From Pseudomonas sp. FEN (GTDB taxonomy: Bacteria > Pseudomonadota > Gammaproteobacteria > Pseudomonadales > Pseudomonadaceae): DNA of 64,000 nucleotides. The notes below the pieces were generated by a model. It was not told the DNA's origin. It searched no databases and worked only from the letters and a program-made list of their open reading frames with translations. Location of the stretch: contig NZ_CAJFDC010000013.1 of NCBI RefSeq assembly GCF_904067045.1, positions 62,001 through 126,000 of the forward strand, in the 5' to 3' direction. Positions 27,440 through 35,990 of the stretch are shown here, piece after piece; within the stretch, counting starts at the first letter, position 1; every line of letters starts with the position of its first letter. A program made the translations under genes and the position numbers.

Positions 27440-28447
27440 TCAGGCCTGGAGCCGTATCTTGAAGTCTTCGATCCAAGCCCGGACCATGGCCGAATAAGGC
27501 GCCTCGGGCCGGGCCATGCGTTTCATTTCCCCGAGGATCCGGTCCTGGAGGAAGTACAGGCGCTTGGCAATACTGGCAACCGTGGCGGAAGGCGCCGCCG
27601 TGGGATCAGGCAAAAGCTCGTCCGCCATCGCCCCCACTTCCAGCGCCAGCACCTCCAGGAACTCCAGCTGCCGCAACAGGCGCGTGCGCTCCTGTACCAG
27701 ACCCAGCCGGTTCAAACCGTAGACATGAATCGAGACGCTGCCCTTGAGGCTCAGGCCCGCCGCCAGGGCTTCCTCGAGGTGGCTGTCCAGCGCGATACCG
27801 GGCGCCGTTCCGACCAAGGGCGGAAGATCGGCACCCGAGTGGGATTTGGGCAGCACCAGGCCGATCAGGTTGGCCCGGTCGATATGAAACTTCAGGTGTT
27901 CGTCGGGGTTGTCGCGGCACGGGTCGAGCAGCAGCGGGTACTCATCGGCAAAATCCGCCGCCTCGGACATGGCTCGCTGGCCGAGGATCGGGAAGCTGTC
28001 CTTCTTGCCGGAAAGCAGCAGGCTGCCCTGGTTGAAACCCTGGCGGTCGTCCCGCAGGGTCAGCAACCTGGCCGACAACCTGGGCGTGACCTGCTTACGC
28101 TTGCGGTTGCAGTCGATGCAACTGGGCAACAGGTTGTCCCAGTCCATGGCCACCCACCAGTAGCCGGGGTGGCTGGCATCTTCGGAGACCGCGCCCTTGG
28201 GCCGGTAATGCTCGACATCCACCGGTGCCGTCGAGGCGAAGACGCTTTCACAATAGGCGCATTTGCCATGAAACAGTTCATCCAGCTGCTGCTTGACACT
28301 GTCGGCCTTGTACACCGCAAAAGCCGGTGGTCTGCCGCTGGGCGCGGCGAACCAGGCCTTGAGCTTGCGCAGTTCCCTGGTGGCGGGCGAATCGGCCCCG
28401 GACAGAACCTCCGGGGCCTTGGCAGTCTTGCGAATGACGGCGCGCAT
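27440..28447 (-). CDS. HNH endonuclease, PtuB-like (Septu/retron effector family)
   Basis: A 335-residue protein with an HNH (beta-beta-alpha metal) nuclease module: CAYC at residues 63-66, the catalytic motif DVEHYRPKG with His near residue 80, DNLLPSC with Asn near 105, and IDCNRKRK closing a second CxxC (110-113). Two Cys pairs form the structural zinc site. This matches PtuB-type HNH proteins of Septu and retron systems. The rest carries LLLDPCRDNPDEHL, GLNRLGL and a helical C-terminus. It starts 3 nt after the ATPase gene ends, in one operon. The active-site residues are intact, so nuclease activity is expected. Confidence 0.82.
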   Translation of the reverse strand: MRAVIRKTAKAPEVLSGADSPATRELRKLKAWFAAPSGRPPAFAVYKADSVKQQLDELFHGKCAYCESVFASTAPVDVEHYRPKGAVSEDASHPGYWWVAMDWDNLLPSCIDCNRKRKQVTPRLSARLLTLRDDRQGFNQGSLLLSGKKDSFPILGQRAMSEAADFADEYPLLLDPCRDNPDEHLKFHIDRANLIGLVLPKSHSGADLPPLVGTAPGIALDSHLEEALAAGLSLKGSVSIHVYGLNRLGLVQERTRLLRQLEFLEVLALEVGAMADELLPDPTAAPSATVASIAKRLYFLQDRILGEMKRMARPEAPYSAMVRAWIEDFKIRLQA

Positions 28448-28450
28448 GTT

Positions 28451-30754
28451 TCAGATCCCCTCCAGGACAGCGAGGATCCGTTGTTTGGATGTTTCACGCA
28501 GCTCGTCGAGCTTGAGCGCACTGGCCTGTCGACGGTTTTGCAGGTACTCGACCACCGCCTCCTGCACCAATCGCTGGACTTCGGTGGCGCCCACCGGCAG
28601 GGCATCGCTGATATCCCGTTCGAAACGACGCCAGGCCTGCTGCTGGGCATCGCTCAGGGGCCGGCCCTGCTCCCGGGCGGCCAGCAGGTCGGCGAACAGC
28701 GCCAGCTCGCGCTCGGTGTCCGGCTGGTCGGTGGAGGTGAGGCTGAAAAAGTCCGAGGTCAGCAGTTGCTCGATGGTCAGCTGGCTGACGTTGGGCAGGC
28801 GGATCACCTGCTCGACCATGACGGGCCAGTCGCTGTCGGGATTGTCCTCGCTGGCGACCCGCTGCATGACGATCACCTCGCCGTCCCGCATGCCGCGCAG
28901 GCACAGCGGATCGTGGGTGGTGGCGATAAAGGTCACGTTCGGCAGAGCGCCGCGCAGCGCGCCCATGATCTGGATTTTCCAGCGCGGGTGCAGATGAGCC
29001 TCGACCTCGTCGATCAGCACCACCGCCTGGGCAGTTTCCAGGCTCTCGAAGTAGGGATTGACGCGTCGGTTCATCAGGCCCTGGATGATGTCGCAGACCA
29101 TCGCCAGCACCGAGCGATAGCCCGAGGACGCCAGGCTCAGCGGGGTCCGGCACAGGGCCCGACTACCGGCAGCCGCCGTGACGATCAGGCAGCGCTGTTT
29201 TTCAAAATCACGCTCTATAACCTCGAACTTGCCCTCTATGGAAAGGACCTCCCGCAGGGCTCGCACCACATTGCCGAAATCGACCGGTTTGAGGCTGAGC
29301 AACCACTTTTCCGGATTGGACAACAGCGCTGTCGAGTCGAAGAGGTTGATGATCGACCGGCCTGAACTGTAGCGTCGCACCCTTTTCTGATATTGCCGGA
29401 AGGCTCCATAGGCAAAGACCGGAGGCACGATAGAGGTGCCTCCATGCCAATAAATACTCTCGGCAATGGTCAACTCCCGCTGGCTGGCGTCATGGAAGGT
29501 GGCGATTACTGACGCCGAACTGCATTGAGGCTGCGGCCCCGCGCCCAGCAAAGCGGGATCGAGGGGCAGCGAGGCGAAGTCGACCGGTAGTTGCTCGCAG
29601 ACTTTTTCGCTACAGAGCGCCAGCGCGGTAGCCTCGAGGATGGAGCTTTTCCCAGCCGCATTTTCACCGAGTATCAGCAGAGCGGGTCGGACGGGCTTCG
29701 CACTCGGAGCCTGCGCAGACTGAACAACCGGCATCCGCAATTCGAGTTGCTCGATACCCTTGAAATTGTTGAAGCGGATCGATTTCAACAGCGGGTAGTC
29801 ACGCGGCAACGATCGCGGCTTTTCCGAGGTCTGGGCGAGTTGCCCTACAACAGGTCGCGCGAGATAAGCCTCAAGATTTCCATACCAATCCACGACGCTG
29901 ATACTTTGATGGAGTGTTCGTAACGTCTCCTCCACGCGCTCCGGGATAAGCGCTAGCGGCGCGACCCTGGTCGTTGACAGCGCCACCGCGATACGCCGAC
30001 ACAGCAAGTACCAGAGGCCGCCAAAATCCAGTGCGGCAAAATCGAAGAGTCCGGGGACCGGCCTGTCCTCCTCCAACGGGAAAAACCAGTTGTTGATCAG
30101 CTCTTCGAAATAGGCCTTCAGTTTTTTTCTACGCAACTTGCGCAACTGAATGCGATTGAGCTTGAAATGGGCGATCGTTTCACCTGCGCGCTCACTCAGG
30201 GCATAGAGTTCGCCCGAGAGATCGACTGACAGGTGACGTGTCAGGTCAATTCGCTCGCAAGGATCGAGCAGCACATGGCGCTCCTTGAGCGGGTAGTCGC
30301 GCCATAGTCCCAGGTTATCCAACACATAAGCTTCAAGCTGCCGCTCCGAGGGCAAGGGCGAGCGCTTGCCCCGGACCGGGAAATAGTCCGGTCGGTCAGG
30401 CTCACAGCCCTTGCAGATGGGATATAGATTTTCCCAGGCGCCACTCAGCCAGGCGTAATACAGGTGGGCATCTGACGTCCGCTCGAGGGGACTGGCCACG
30501 GCATCCGGACGAAATCGGTAAGTGGACGTGGGGACCACCCGCTCACAGAACGCACATTTACCGTGAAACAACCGGCTCAGGCCGACACGAATGGAAGCGT
30601 CATCCAGGTCAAGCCCCGATTGCGGAGCCCGACTCTGTTCCCTCTTTGTCATGTCAGTCAGAAAGTAATCAGCCAGCGCCTCTCTACCGGCGCCGGCCTC
30701 CGGCCCCTGCAACAAACTCGGCGGCGGCACGGAACTGCGATCAAACCCTTGCAT
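28451..30754 (-). CDS. Septu-like ATPase with fused degenerate HNH domain
   Basis: A 767-residue protein in two parts. Residues 1-300 copy the layout of the partner HNH protein: CAFC at 67-70, CKGC at 114-117, then HVLLDPCERID and LNRIQLRKLRRKKLKAY. However, where the partner has DVEHYRPK this one reads STYRFRPD, so the catalytic His is gone. Residues 320-767 are an OLD/RecF/PtuA-type ATPase with Walker A GENAAGKSS (363-371), ABC-like signature LASSGYRS (541-548), Walker B VVLIDEVEAH (578-587) and H-loop THDP (His 614). PtuA-type ATPases are usually 450-550 residues without this fusion. It probably forms a complex with the HNH nuclease and triggers it during phage infection. Confidence 0.82.
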   Translation of the reverse strand: MQGFDRSSVPPPSLLQGPEAGAGREALADYFLTDMTKREQSRAPQSGLDLDDASIRVGLSRLFHGKCAFCERVVPTSTYRFRPDAVASPLERTSDAHLYYAWLSGAWENLYPICKGCEPDRPDYFPVRGKRSPLPSERQLEAYVLDNLGLWRDYPLKERHVLLDPCERIDLTRHLSVDLSGELYALSERAGETIAHFKLNRIQLRKLRRKKLKAYFEELINNWFFPLEEDRPVPGLFDFAALDFGGLWYLLCRRIAVALSTTRVAPLALIPERVEETLRTLHQSISVVDWYGNLEAYLARPVVGQLAQTSEKPRSLPRDYPLLKSIRFNNFKGIEQLELRMPVVQSAQAPSAKPVRPALLILGENAAGKSSILEATALALCSEKVCEQLPVDFASLPLDPALLGAGPQPQCSSASVIATFHDASQRELTIAESIYWHGGTSIVPPVFAYGAFRQYQKRVRRYSSGRSIINLFDSTALLSNPEKWLLSLKPVDFGNVVRALREVLSIEGKFEVIERDFEKQRCLIVTAAAGSRALCRTPLSLASSGYRSVLAMVCDIIQGLMNRRVNPYFESLETAQAVVLIDEVEAHLHPRWKIQIMGALRGALPNVTFIATTHDPLCLRGMRDGEVIVMQRVASEDNPDSDWPVMVEQVIRLPNVSQLTIEQLLTSDFFSLTSTDQPDTERELALFADLLAAREQGRPLSDAQQQAWRRFERDISDALPVGATEVQRLVQEAVVEYLQNRRQASALKLDELRETSKQRILAVLEGI

Positions 30755-30906
30755 GACTCTCTTCCCTAAGCAGTCAGGGGAAAGCCTGTCGCCCTCCCCT
30801 CAAAAAACACAGACTCTAAACGGCACGTCAGGAAAAGTGGAGCCGTTTCAGGTCAGCGGACTGTATCGAGCCGATACACCGACAAAAAAAGCCCTTGCAA
30901 GGACGA

Positions 30907-30926
30907 TATTACGGTATACCATAATA
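30907..30926 (+). promoter_or_regulatory. GntR-type operator 4 (flavin reductase 2)
   Basis: TATTACGGTATACCATAATA is a 20-bp site with one break in symmetry. It lies 46 nt before the second flavin reductase gene. TTGCAA stands 14 nt before the TATACC core, the same spacing as in operator 1, which suggests a shared promoter layout. Confidence 0.7.
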
Positions 30927-30972
30927 CCTGAAAATCAATAAAATCCGCTTCAGCCCCCCCGAGGACCGTCCA

Positions 30973-31458
30973 ATGATCGATGCCGCCATCTACAAACAAG
31001 TCATGGGCTCGTTCCCGTCCGGGGTCACCGTGATCACCACCCTGGATGACGACGGCCAGGTGGTGGGGCTCACCGCCAGCGCCTTCAGCTCCCTGTCCAT
31101 GGAGCCGGCCCTGGTGCTGTTCTGTCCCAACTACAGCTCCGACTCCTATCCGGTGCTGATCAGGAACAAGCGCTTCGCCATCCATGTGCTGTCCGGCGGC
31201 CAGCAGCACGAGGCCTATGCCTTCGCCCGCAAAGGCAAGGACAAGGCTCAGGGCATCCAGTGGACCTTGAGCGAACTGGGCAACCCGCTGTTAGCCAATG
31301 CCAGCGCGATCATCGAGTGCGAACTGTGGCGCGAGTATGAAGGTGGCGACCACGCGATCATGGTCGGCGCGGTAAAGAACCTGATCGTGCCCCGCCAGGA
31401 GGCCGGCCCGATGATCTACTGCCACGGCAAGATGGGCGCCCTGCCCGCGCTCGCCTGA
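30973..31458 (+). CDS. Flavin reductase, copy 2
   Basis: A 161-residue flavin reductase of the same HpaC-like family as the copy at 19162, sharing MGSFPSGVTV, the TASAFSSLSMEPALVLFCPN pocket and GDHAIMVGAVKNL. It lies directly upstream of the LLM monooxygenase and has its own operator 4, so it is the most likely reductase partner of that enzyme. Having two diverged copies in one regulon implies either two oxygenases or a duplication retained for higher flux. Confidence 0.9.
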   Translation: MIDAAIYKQVMGSFPSGVTVITTLDDDGQVVGLTASAFSSLSMEPALVLFCPNYSSDSYPVLIRNKRFAIHVLSGGQQHEAYAFARKGKDKAQGIQWTLSELGNPLLANASAIIECELWREYEGGDHAIMVGAVKNLIVPRQEAGPMIYCHGKMGALPALA

Positions 31459-31506
31459 GCCCGCACACCAAACCGCGGATGGTCCTTGCTTAACGGCAAT
31501 AATCAG

Positions 31507-31526
31507 TATTATGGTATACCAAAAGC
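31507..31526 (+). promoter_or_regulatory. GntR-type operator 5 (LLM monooxygenase)
   Basis: TATTATGGTATACCA at 31507-31521 matches 15 positions of the consensus; the right tail is degenerate (AAAAG). It lies about 50 nt before the monooxygenase gene. Confidence 0.65.
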
Positions 31527-31575
31527 TCAGCAGACAGACCTGCCGGCCAACAACAAAAGACCCGAGGTAAGCGTC

Positions 31576-32619
31576 ATGAAATTTTCCCTCTTCATCCATA
31601 TGGAGCGTTGGGACGAAAGCATCAGTCACCGCCAGTTGTTCGAAGACCTCGGCGAACTGACCCTGCTTGCCGAGGCCGGCGGCTTCAGCACCGTCTGGAT
31701 CGGCGAGCACCACGCCATGGAATACACCATCTCGCCGAGTCCGATGCCGCTGCTGGCTTATCTCGCCGCCAAAACCACGACCATTCACCTCGGCGCCGGC
31801 ACCATCATCGCGCCGTTCTGGCACCCGCTGCGGGTCGCCGGGGAATGCGCGCTGCTGGATGTGATCAGCAATGGCCGGATGGAAGTCGGCCTGGCCCGTG
31901 GCGCCTACCAGGTGGAATTCGACCGCATGGCCGGCGGCATGCCGGCCTCCTCCGGCGGCCAGGCGCTGCGGGAAATGGTTCCGGTGGTGCGCGCCCTGTG
32001 GCAAGGCGACTATGCCCATGACGGCGAAATCTGGAAATTCCCCACCTCCACCAGCGTGCCCAAGCCGATCCAGAAACCCCACCCGCCGATGTGGATCGCC
32101 GCCCGCGACCCGGACTCGCACAACTTCGCCGTGGCCAATGGCTGCAACGTGATGGTCACGCCGCTGATGAAGGGCGACGAAGAAGTGCTGGACCTGAAGA
32201 ACAAGTTCCAGACCGCGCTGGACAACAACCCCGAGGTTGCGCGTCCGCAATTGATGGTGCTGCGCCATACCCACGTGCATGCGGTCGACGATCCCGACGG
32301 CTGGAAAGTCGGCGCCAGCGCCATCTCGAAATTCTATCGGACCTTCGATGCCTGGTTCGGCAACAAGCAGGTGCCGGTCAACGGCTTCCTGGCGCCCAGC
32401 CCGGAAGAAAAATTCGCCGAGCGGCCGGAGTTCGCCCTGGAGAATATCCGCAAGAACACCATGATCGGTACGCCACAGGAGGTGATCGAGCGGATCCGCT
32501 ATTACCAGGAACTGGGTGTCGACGAATACAGCTTCTGGTGCGACAACAGCCTGCCCCATGCGGAAAAGAAAAAGTCCCTGGAACTGTTTATCCAGCACGT
32601 GGTACCGGCTTTTCGCTGA
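31576..32619 (+). CDS. LLM-class (luciferase-like) flavin-dependent monooxygenase
   Basis: A 347-residue (beta/alpha)8 luciferase-like enzyme that uses reduced FMN and O2. Diagnostic parts are the first strand KFSLFIHMERWDES, AGGFSTVWIGEHHAME near residue 33, LGAGTIIAPFWHPLRVAGE, RMEVGLARGAYQVEF and MIGTPQEVIERI near the end. ATG at 31576 follows GAGG. The enzyme probably starts the pathway by oxygenating the imported substrate with FMNH2 from the adjacent reductase. The substrate cannot be read from the sequence; C-N or C-S bonded rings or sulfonates are typical for the class. Confidence 0.88.
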   Translation: MKFSLFIHMERWDESISHRQLFEDLGELTLLAEAGGFSTVWIGEHHAMEYTISPSPMPLLAYLAAKTTTIHLGAGTIIAPFWHPLRVAGECALLDVISNGRMEVGLARGAYQVEFDRMAGGMPASSGGQALREMVPVVRALWQGDYAHDGEIWKFPTSTSVPKPIQKPHPPMWIAARDPDSHNFAVANGCNVMVTPLMKGDEEVLDLKNKFQTALDNNPEVARPQLMVLRHTHVHAVDDPDGWKVGASAISKFYRTFDAWFGNKQVPVNGFLAPSPEEKFAERPEFALENIRKNTMIGTPQEVIERIRYYQELGVDEYSFWCDNSLPHAEKKKSLELFIQHVVPAFR

Positions 32620-32641
32620 GCCCTGGTCTCGTCCGCGGCTA

Positions 32642-32760
32642 TAGGAGCAGGTGGCCGGGATTCGATTGCTCGCGGTGAAGGTGACGATGCAATGGCGGTC
32701 AGGCAGCCCGCGTTATCGTCGACGACCATCGCGAGCAATCGCGCATCGACCGCCTGCGCC
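32642..32760. repeat. Degenerate REP-like inverted repeat
   Basis: ATTGCTCGCGGTG (32665-32677) and CATCGCGAGCAAT (32727-32739) pair with one mismatch, with looser outer pairing of TAGGAGCAGG and CCTGCGCCTA. It lies between the convergent LLM and PAS genes and may end transcription. Confidence 0.5.
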
Positions 32761-32767
32761 TACGGGA

Positions 32768-33523
32768 TCATGGCGCCTTGCGTTCGAAGATCGCCCCCTC
32801 GATCCCCAGCACCTCGCGATTATCGGAATAGATCCCCACGCCCTTCTCCCACACCGTCTTGATCGAACGGTCGGCGCAGCGAATCCGATAGTTGAGTTCG
32901 AACGCCTCCTGCCGCGACAAGGCGTATTGCACTTCGCGCCAGACGTAATCGGCATCCTGCGGATGTATCAGGCTGTTGTAGGTGAAGTCATGGTTGTCCA
33001 CCAGGCGCTGCGCCGGATAACCGGTCAATTGCAGGCAGCCGGCACTGACAAACTCCATGGTCCAGTCGCGATTGTTGCGCCCGCGGTAAATCAGCCCGGG
33101 CATGCTGTCCAGCAGGCTCTGGGTGCTGCGCTGGCTGGCCTGCAGGGCAATTTCCCGGCGCTTGTGCACGGTGACATCAGCGACCGCCAGGTAAAAACCG
33201 TCGGCGCCACGCTTGAGATTGACCTCGAACCAGCGCAACTCACCCGAAGGATGGACGAAACGCAGGCGCTGATTGAAGGCGGTCTCGGGGCGCCGGCGCA
33301 ATTCCTGGAGCGCCTGGCGCCATAACGGTCGGTCTTCCTGATGCACATAGTCGATCAGCGCGCGCTGAGTGTCCGGCGCGTCCATCAAGGCGACCCAGGC
33401 GCTATTGAAGCGGGCGATCCGCGCATCGTCGCCGAGTTCCAGCAGCGCCACCGGGAAATGCTCCAGCAACGCCTCGGTCGGTTCGTTCAACAACGATTCG
33501 AGCAGTGATCCGCGCGTATCCAT
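32768..33523 (-). CDS. Double-PAS sensor protein without output domain
   Basis: A 251-residue soluble protein with two PAS domains, about residues 15-125 (LLELGDDARIARFNSAWVAL, then GELRWFEVNLKRG) and 130-250 (GLIYRGRNNRDWTMEFVSAG, then PQDADYVWREVQYALSRQ and a PAC-like end). No kinase, GGDEF or HTH output is attached. It starts 2 nt after the response-regulator stop, so it is the third gene of the kinase/regulator operon and may feed a signal to it. Ligand unknown. Confidence 0.85.
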   Translation of the reverse strand: MDTRGSLLESLLNEPTEALLEHFPVALLELGDDARIARFNSAWVALMDAPDTQRALIDYVHQEDRPLWRQALQELRRRPETAFNQRLRFVHPSGELRWFEVNLKRGADGFYLAVADVTVHKRREIALQASQRSTQSLLDSMPGLIYRGRNNRDWTMEFVSAGCLQLTGYPAQRLVDNHDFTYNSLIHPQDADYVWREVQYALSRQEAFELNYRIRCADRSIKTVWEKGVGIYSDNREVLGIEGAIFERKAP

Positions 33524-33525
33524 GG

Positions 33526-34185
33526 CTAATGCTGCTCCTCTTGTCGTCCGCCACCGGCGTTGTGTACCCAGGCCGCCAGTTCCAGGCGCGAGTGTTGGTT
33601 CAACTTCTGCAGGAGATTCTTCACGTAGATCTTCACCGTGCCGTCGCTGATCCCCAACTCCCGGGCGATCTGCTTGTTGCTCATGCCGGCGGCGATCAGC
33701 GCCAGTGTCTGCCCTTCGCGCTCGGTCAGGCCGCCGGGGTCCGGTCGCTGCGGCGCCGGGGTCGGCTCGGTGTGTCCGGCCAGCAACGCGACCAGGGTGT
33801 CGTCCAGCACAATCGCACCCTTGTTGCAGTTGCGCATGTAGGCCAGCAGCGCATCCGGCTCGGTCTCCTTGAGCACATAACCATTGGCGCCCAGGCGTAG
33901 CGCGGCCAGCAATTCGCTCCGGTCCATCGACGCGGTCAACACCACGATCTGGCAGCCGAGGCGCAACTGGCGCAACTCATCGAGCACCTGCAAGCCGCTG
34001 AGACCGGGCATGTGCAAATCCAGCAGGACCTGCTGCGGCGCCAGGCTCAGCGCCAGGTTGATGCCCTCGCGGCCACTGGCGGCCTGGCCAACCACTTCGA
34101 AATCGTCACTGGCGGCGAACAACTGCGCCAGCCCTTTGCGGAACAGCGGATGGTCATCGATCAGCAATAAGGTCGTGCAGTCCAT
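33526..34185 (-). CDS. LuxR/NarL-family response regulator
   Basis: A 219-residue two-component regulator. The receiver domain has the acidic pair in LLLIDDHPLF, the phospho-acceptor Asp in VLLDLHMPGLSG near residue 57, and Lys in YVLKETEPD. The C-terminal HTH reads LTEREGQTLALIAAGMSNKQ and ISDGTVKIYVKNLLQKLN. ATG at 34185 follows GGGGAG. It overlaps the kinase gene by 32 nt, so the two are a cognate pair. The operon diverges from dmmA, making the methylamine genes possible targets. Confidence 0.92.
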   Translation of the reverse strand: MDCTTLLLIDDHPLFRKGLAQLFAASDDFEVVGQAASGREGINLALSLAPQQVLLDLHMPGLSGLQVLDELRQLRLGCQIVVLTASMDRSELLAALRLGANGYVLKETEPDALLAYMRNCNKGAIVLDDTLVALLAGHTEPTPAPQRPDPGGLTEREGQTLALIAAGMSNKQIARELGISDGTVKIYVKNLLQKLNQHSRLELAAWVHNAGGGRQEEQH

Positions 34186-35299
34186 GGGGACTCCCCTGGG
34201 GCTCGTCTGGATGGCGGGAAAAGCCAAGGTGGACGCGCACGCCATGGGGCCGGATCGGCTCGATGGACAGTCGCGCGCCAATGCTGCTGGCCCGTTCACG
34301 AATGATTTCCAGGCCGAAATGGTTGTCTTCGCCACAGGCCTGGCTCAGCCCGATGCCATCATCCTCCACCGCGACCGAGACCTCGCCCGCCTGGGTCTGG
34401 CGCAATTCGATGCGCACGTGCCGCGCATGGGAATGGCGTACCGCGTTGGCCAGGGCCTCGCGGATGATCTGCAGAATCTGTAACTCGGTTTCCGGGTTCA
34501 GGGCATCGTCGGCCAGACGGTTGTCCAGTTCGAAGACGATGATGCAACGCCGGGAAAACTCCGCCACCGAATCGGCCAGGGCCTGGCGCAGCGAGCGCCC
34601 GTCCATGGTCAGCCGGGCACTGGTGATCAGCTCGCGGACCTGGCGCTGCAACTGGCTCAGGCCGCTACGTAGTTCGCCCAGCGTCGCATCCACCTGTGCC
34701 GGCTCCCCCACGCACGACTGCATCAGGCGCGCCTGGAACGACAGGTACCCCAACTGCTGGGCCACCGAGTCGTGCAGCTCCCGGGCCAGGGCGCCGTGCT
34801 GGGAGGTGGCGTGCTTGCGTTGTTGCTCACGCTTGTGCCGCAGCAGTTGCACCGTGATCCCGACCGCCCGCGCCGTTTCCTCCAGCAACTGGCAGGCGAT
34901 CCGCCCCACCGGGGTCGGCGCATCGAGCAACAACAGGCCACGCTGCGTACCGCCGGCGTCCGGCAAGGCACAGAGCAGGCGATGCGTGCCGTTGCGCCGA
35001 CACGCCGTGCAAGGCCGCGGCGACTCGCTCACGGCCCCGGCGCGCCAGGGACAGTGCGCCTCGCCCTGGCACAGACTGGTCAATGGCTTGCGGGCCGGCC
35101 CCAGGTCCTCGTCACCGAGCATCAGGTTCAACCGGTAACCGGGCAACAGTGCTTCGAAACGGTCCGGCAAACGCGACCAGGCACCGTCAGCGTGCATCAG
35201 GCACAGCGGCAACTCGGCCAGCAGCCCGCGCACCTGACGGATTTGCCCGGCACTCACGCGCTGAAACCAGCGTGCCCACCACCGCGGTCGTGTTCGCAC
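34154..35299 (-). CDS. NarX-like soluble sensor histidine kinase
   Basis: A 381-residue HPK7-type kinase with no transmembrane helix. The H-box is ALARELHDSVAQQLGYL, followed by the HisKA_3 dimer helices and a HATPase domain (REALANAVRHS with the N-box, VEDDGIGL, FGLEIIRERA). The sensory half contains a cysteine cluster (SLCQGEAHC, RPCTACRR, LLCALP) of spacing C-x5-C-x13-C-x2-C-x9-C, which recalls the Cys-rich central region of NarX/NarQ and could hold a metal or Fe-S cluster. GTG at 35299 follows GGGGAG; a TTG at 35389 is an alternative start. Confidence 0.85.
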   Translation of the reverse strand: MRTRPRWWARWFQRVSAGQIRQVRGLLAELPLCLMHADGAWSRLPDRFEALLPGYRLNLMLGDEDLGPARKPLTSLCQGEAHCPWRAGAVSESPRPCTACRRNGTHRLLCALPDAGGTQRGLLLLDAPTPVGRIACQLLEETARAVGITVQLLRHKREQQRKHATSQHGALARELHDSVAQQLGYLSFQARLMQSCVGEPAQVDATLGELRSGLSQLQRQVRELITSARLTMDGRSLRQALADSVAEFSRRCIIVFELDNRLADDALNPETELQILQIIREALANAVRHSHARHVRIELRQTQAGEVSVAVEDDGIGLSQACGEDNHFGLEIIRERASSIGARLSIEPIRPHGVRVHLGFSRHPDEPQGSPHGLHDLIADR

Positions 35300-35420
35300 T
35301 GTCGATGACTCCCCGTCCGTTGCCCAACCCTGGCTGCAAGCGAGCAACTTCCATGCCCCACAGCCCCCAGGACGGCGGGCTATCTCCAAAGAGGTACTGC
35401 TTCTTTCGGATTGAGCAGAA

Positions 35421-35435
35421 TTTCCTTATGGGAAA
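35421..35435 (+). promoter_or_regulatory. TTTCC-N5-GGAAA site upstream of dmmA
   Basis: TTTCCTTATGGGAAA is a perfect inverted pentamer pair with a 5-nt spacer, 57 nt before the dmmA start. The same design appears before gmaS and in front of the XRE-cupin regulator gene, suggesting that regulator as the binding protein. Confidence 0.55.
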
Positions 35436-35477
35436 CTATCTTCCCCAGCAAGAAACAAATCAGCCAGGAATATCACC

Positions 35478-35990
35478 ATGATGGATAGACCCAGCACTGC
35501 CCCCGACCGGCTTCACAGCCTCCCCGTCTACCGGGAACCGATGCCCCGCGAGATGGCACAACGGCACATTGTCGTCATGCAATCGGCGGCGCACGGCGCG
35601 GCCTTTGTCGAAGGGCTCGGCCAAGCGTTGCTGCTGAATGCCGAAGGCCGGGATTTCCCCTCGCGTCTCACGCGCCTGCTGGCCGACGCCAGGGTCGGCA
35701 GTCACCTGTACATCCTCGGCGACGAAGCCTTCATCTGGCTGGTGCATGACCAAGCCCGTAGCGCCGGGCTGCTCGACGACGAAATCGACATGACGCTCTC
35801 GGCCCCCGGCAGCCGGCGGGTCTATTGCGTGCACTGCGGGCTGACCCAGGCCGCTGGCGCGGCGAACCGCTTCAACTGCATTGGCTGCCAGGTGCAACTG
35901 GCGGTCCGTGCACACTTTTCCAAACGCCTGGGCGCCTACCTCGGGGTCTGCGACGACGCCGACCACCCTTACGCCGGAGCGCAGTCATGA
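35478..35990 (+). CDS. dmmA: Dimethylamine monooxygenase subunit DmmA
   Basis: A 170-residue small subunit of the dimethylamine monooxygenase, which converts dimethylamine to methylamine and formaldehyde with NAD(P)H and O2. The C-terminal third holds a zinc-ribbon-like motif, VYCVHCGL then NCIGCQ, and the N-terminal part contains VGSHLYILGDEAFIWLVHD. The identity rests on these features and on the gene order dmmA-dmmB-dmmC-dmmD. Two consecutive ATGs occur at the start; the first is used. Its stop overlaps dmmB (ATGA). Confidence 0.85.
   Translation: MMDRPSTAPDRLHSLPVYREPMPREMAQRHIVVMQSAAHGAAFVEGLGQALLLNAEGRDFPSRLTRLLADARVGSHLYILGDEAFIWLVHDQARSAGLLDDEIDMTLSAPGSRRVYCVHCGLTQAAGAANRFNCIGCQVQLAVRAHFSKRLGAYLGVCDDADHPYAGAQS

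Noticed and set aside
27440..30754. Retron system with reverse transcriptase and msr-msd RNA
   Set aside because: Both proteins resemble retron/Septu effectors, but no reverse transcriptase gene lies within this locus or the flanking genes.
34186..34335. Longer N-terminus of the response regulator at 33526
   Set aside because: The extra 50 residues lie inside the kinase coding region in another frame and the ATG at 34185 has GGGGAG at good spacing.
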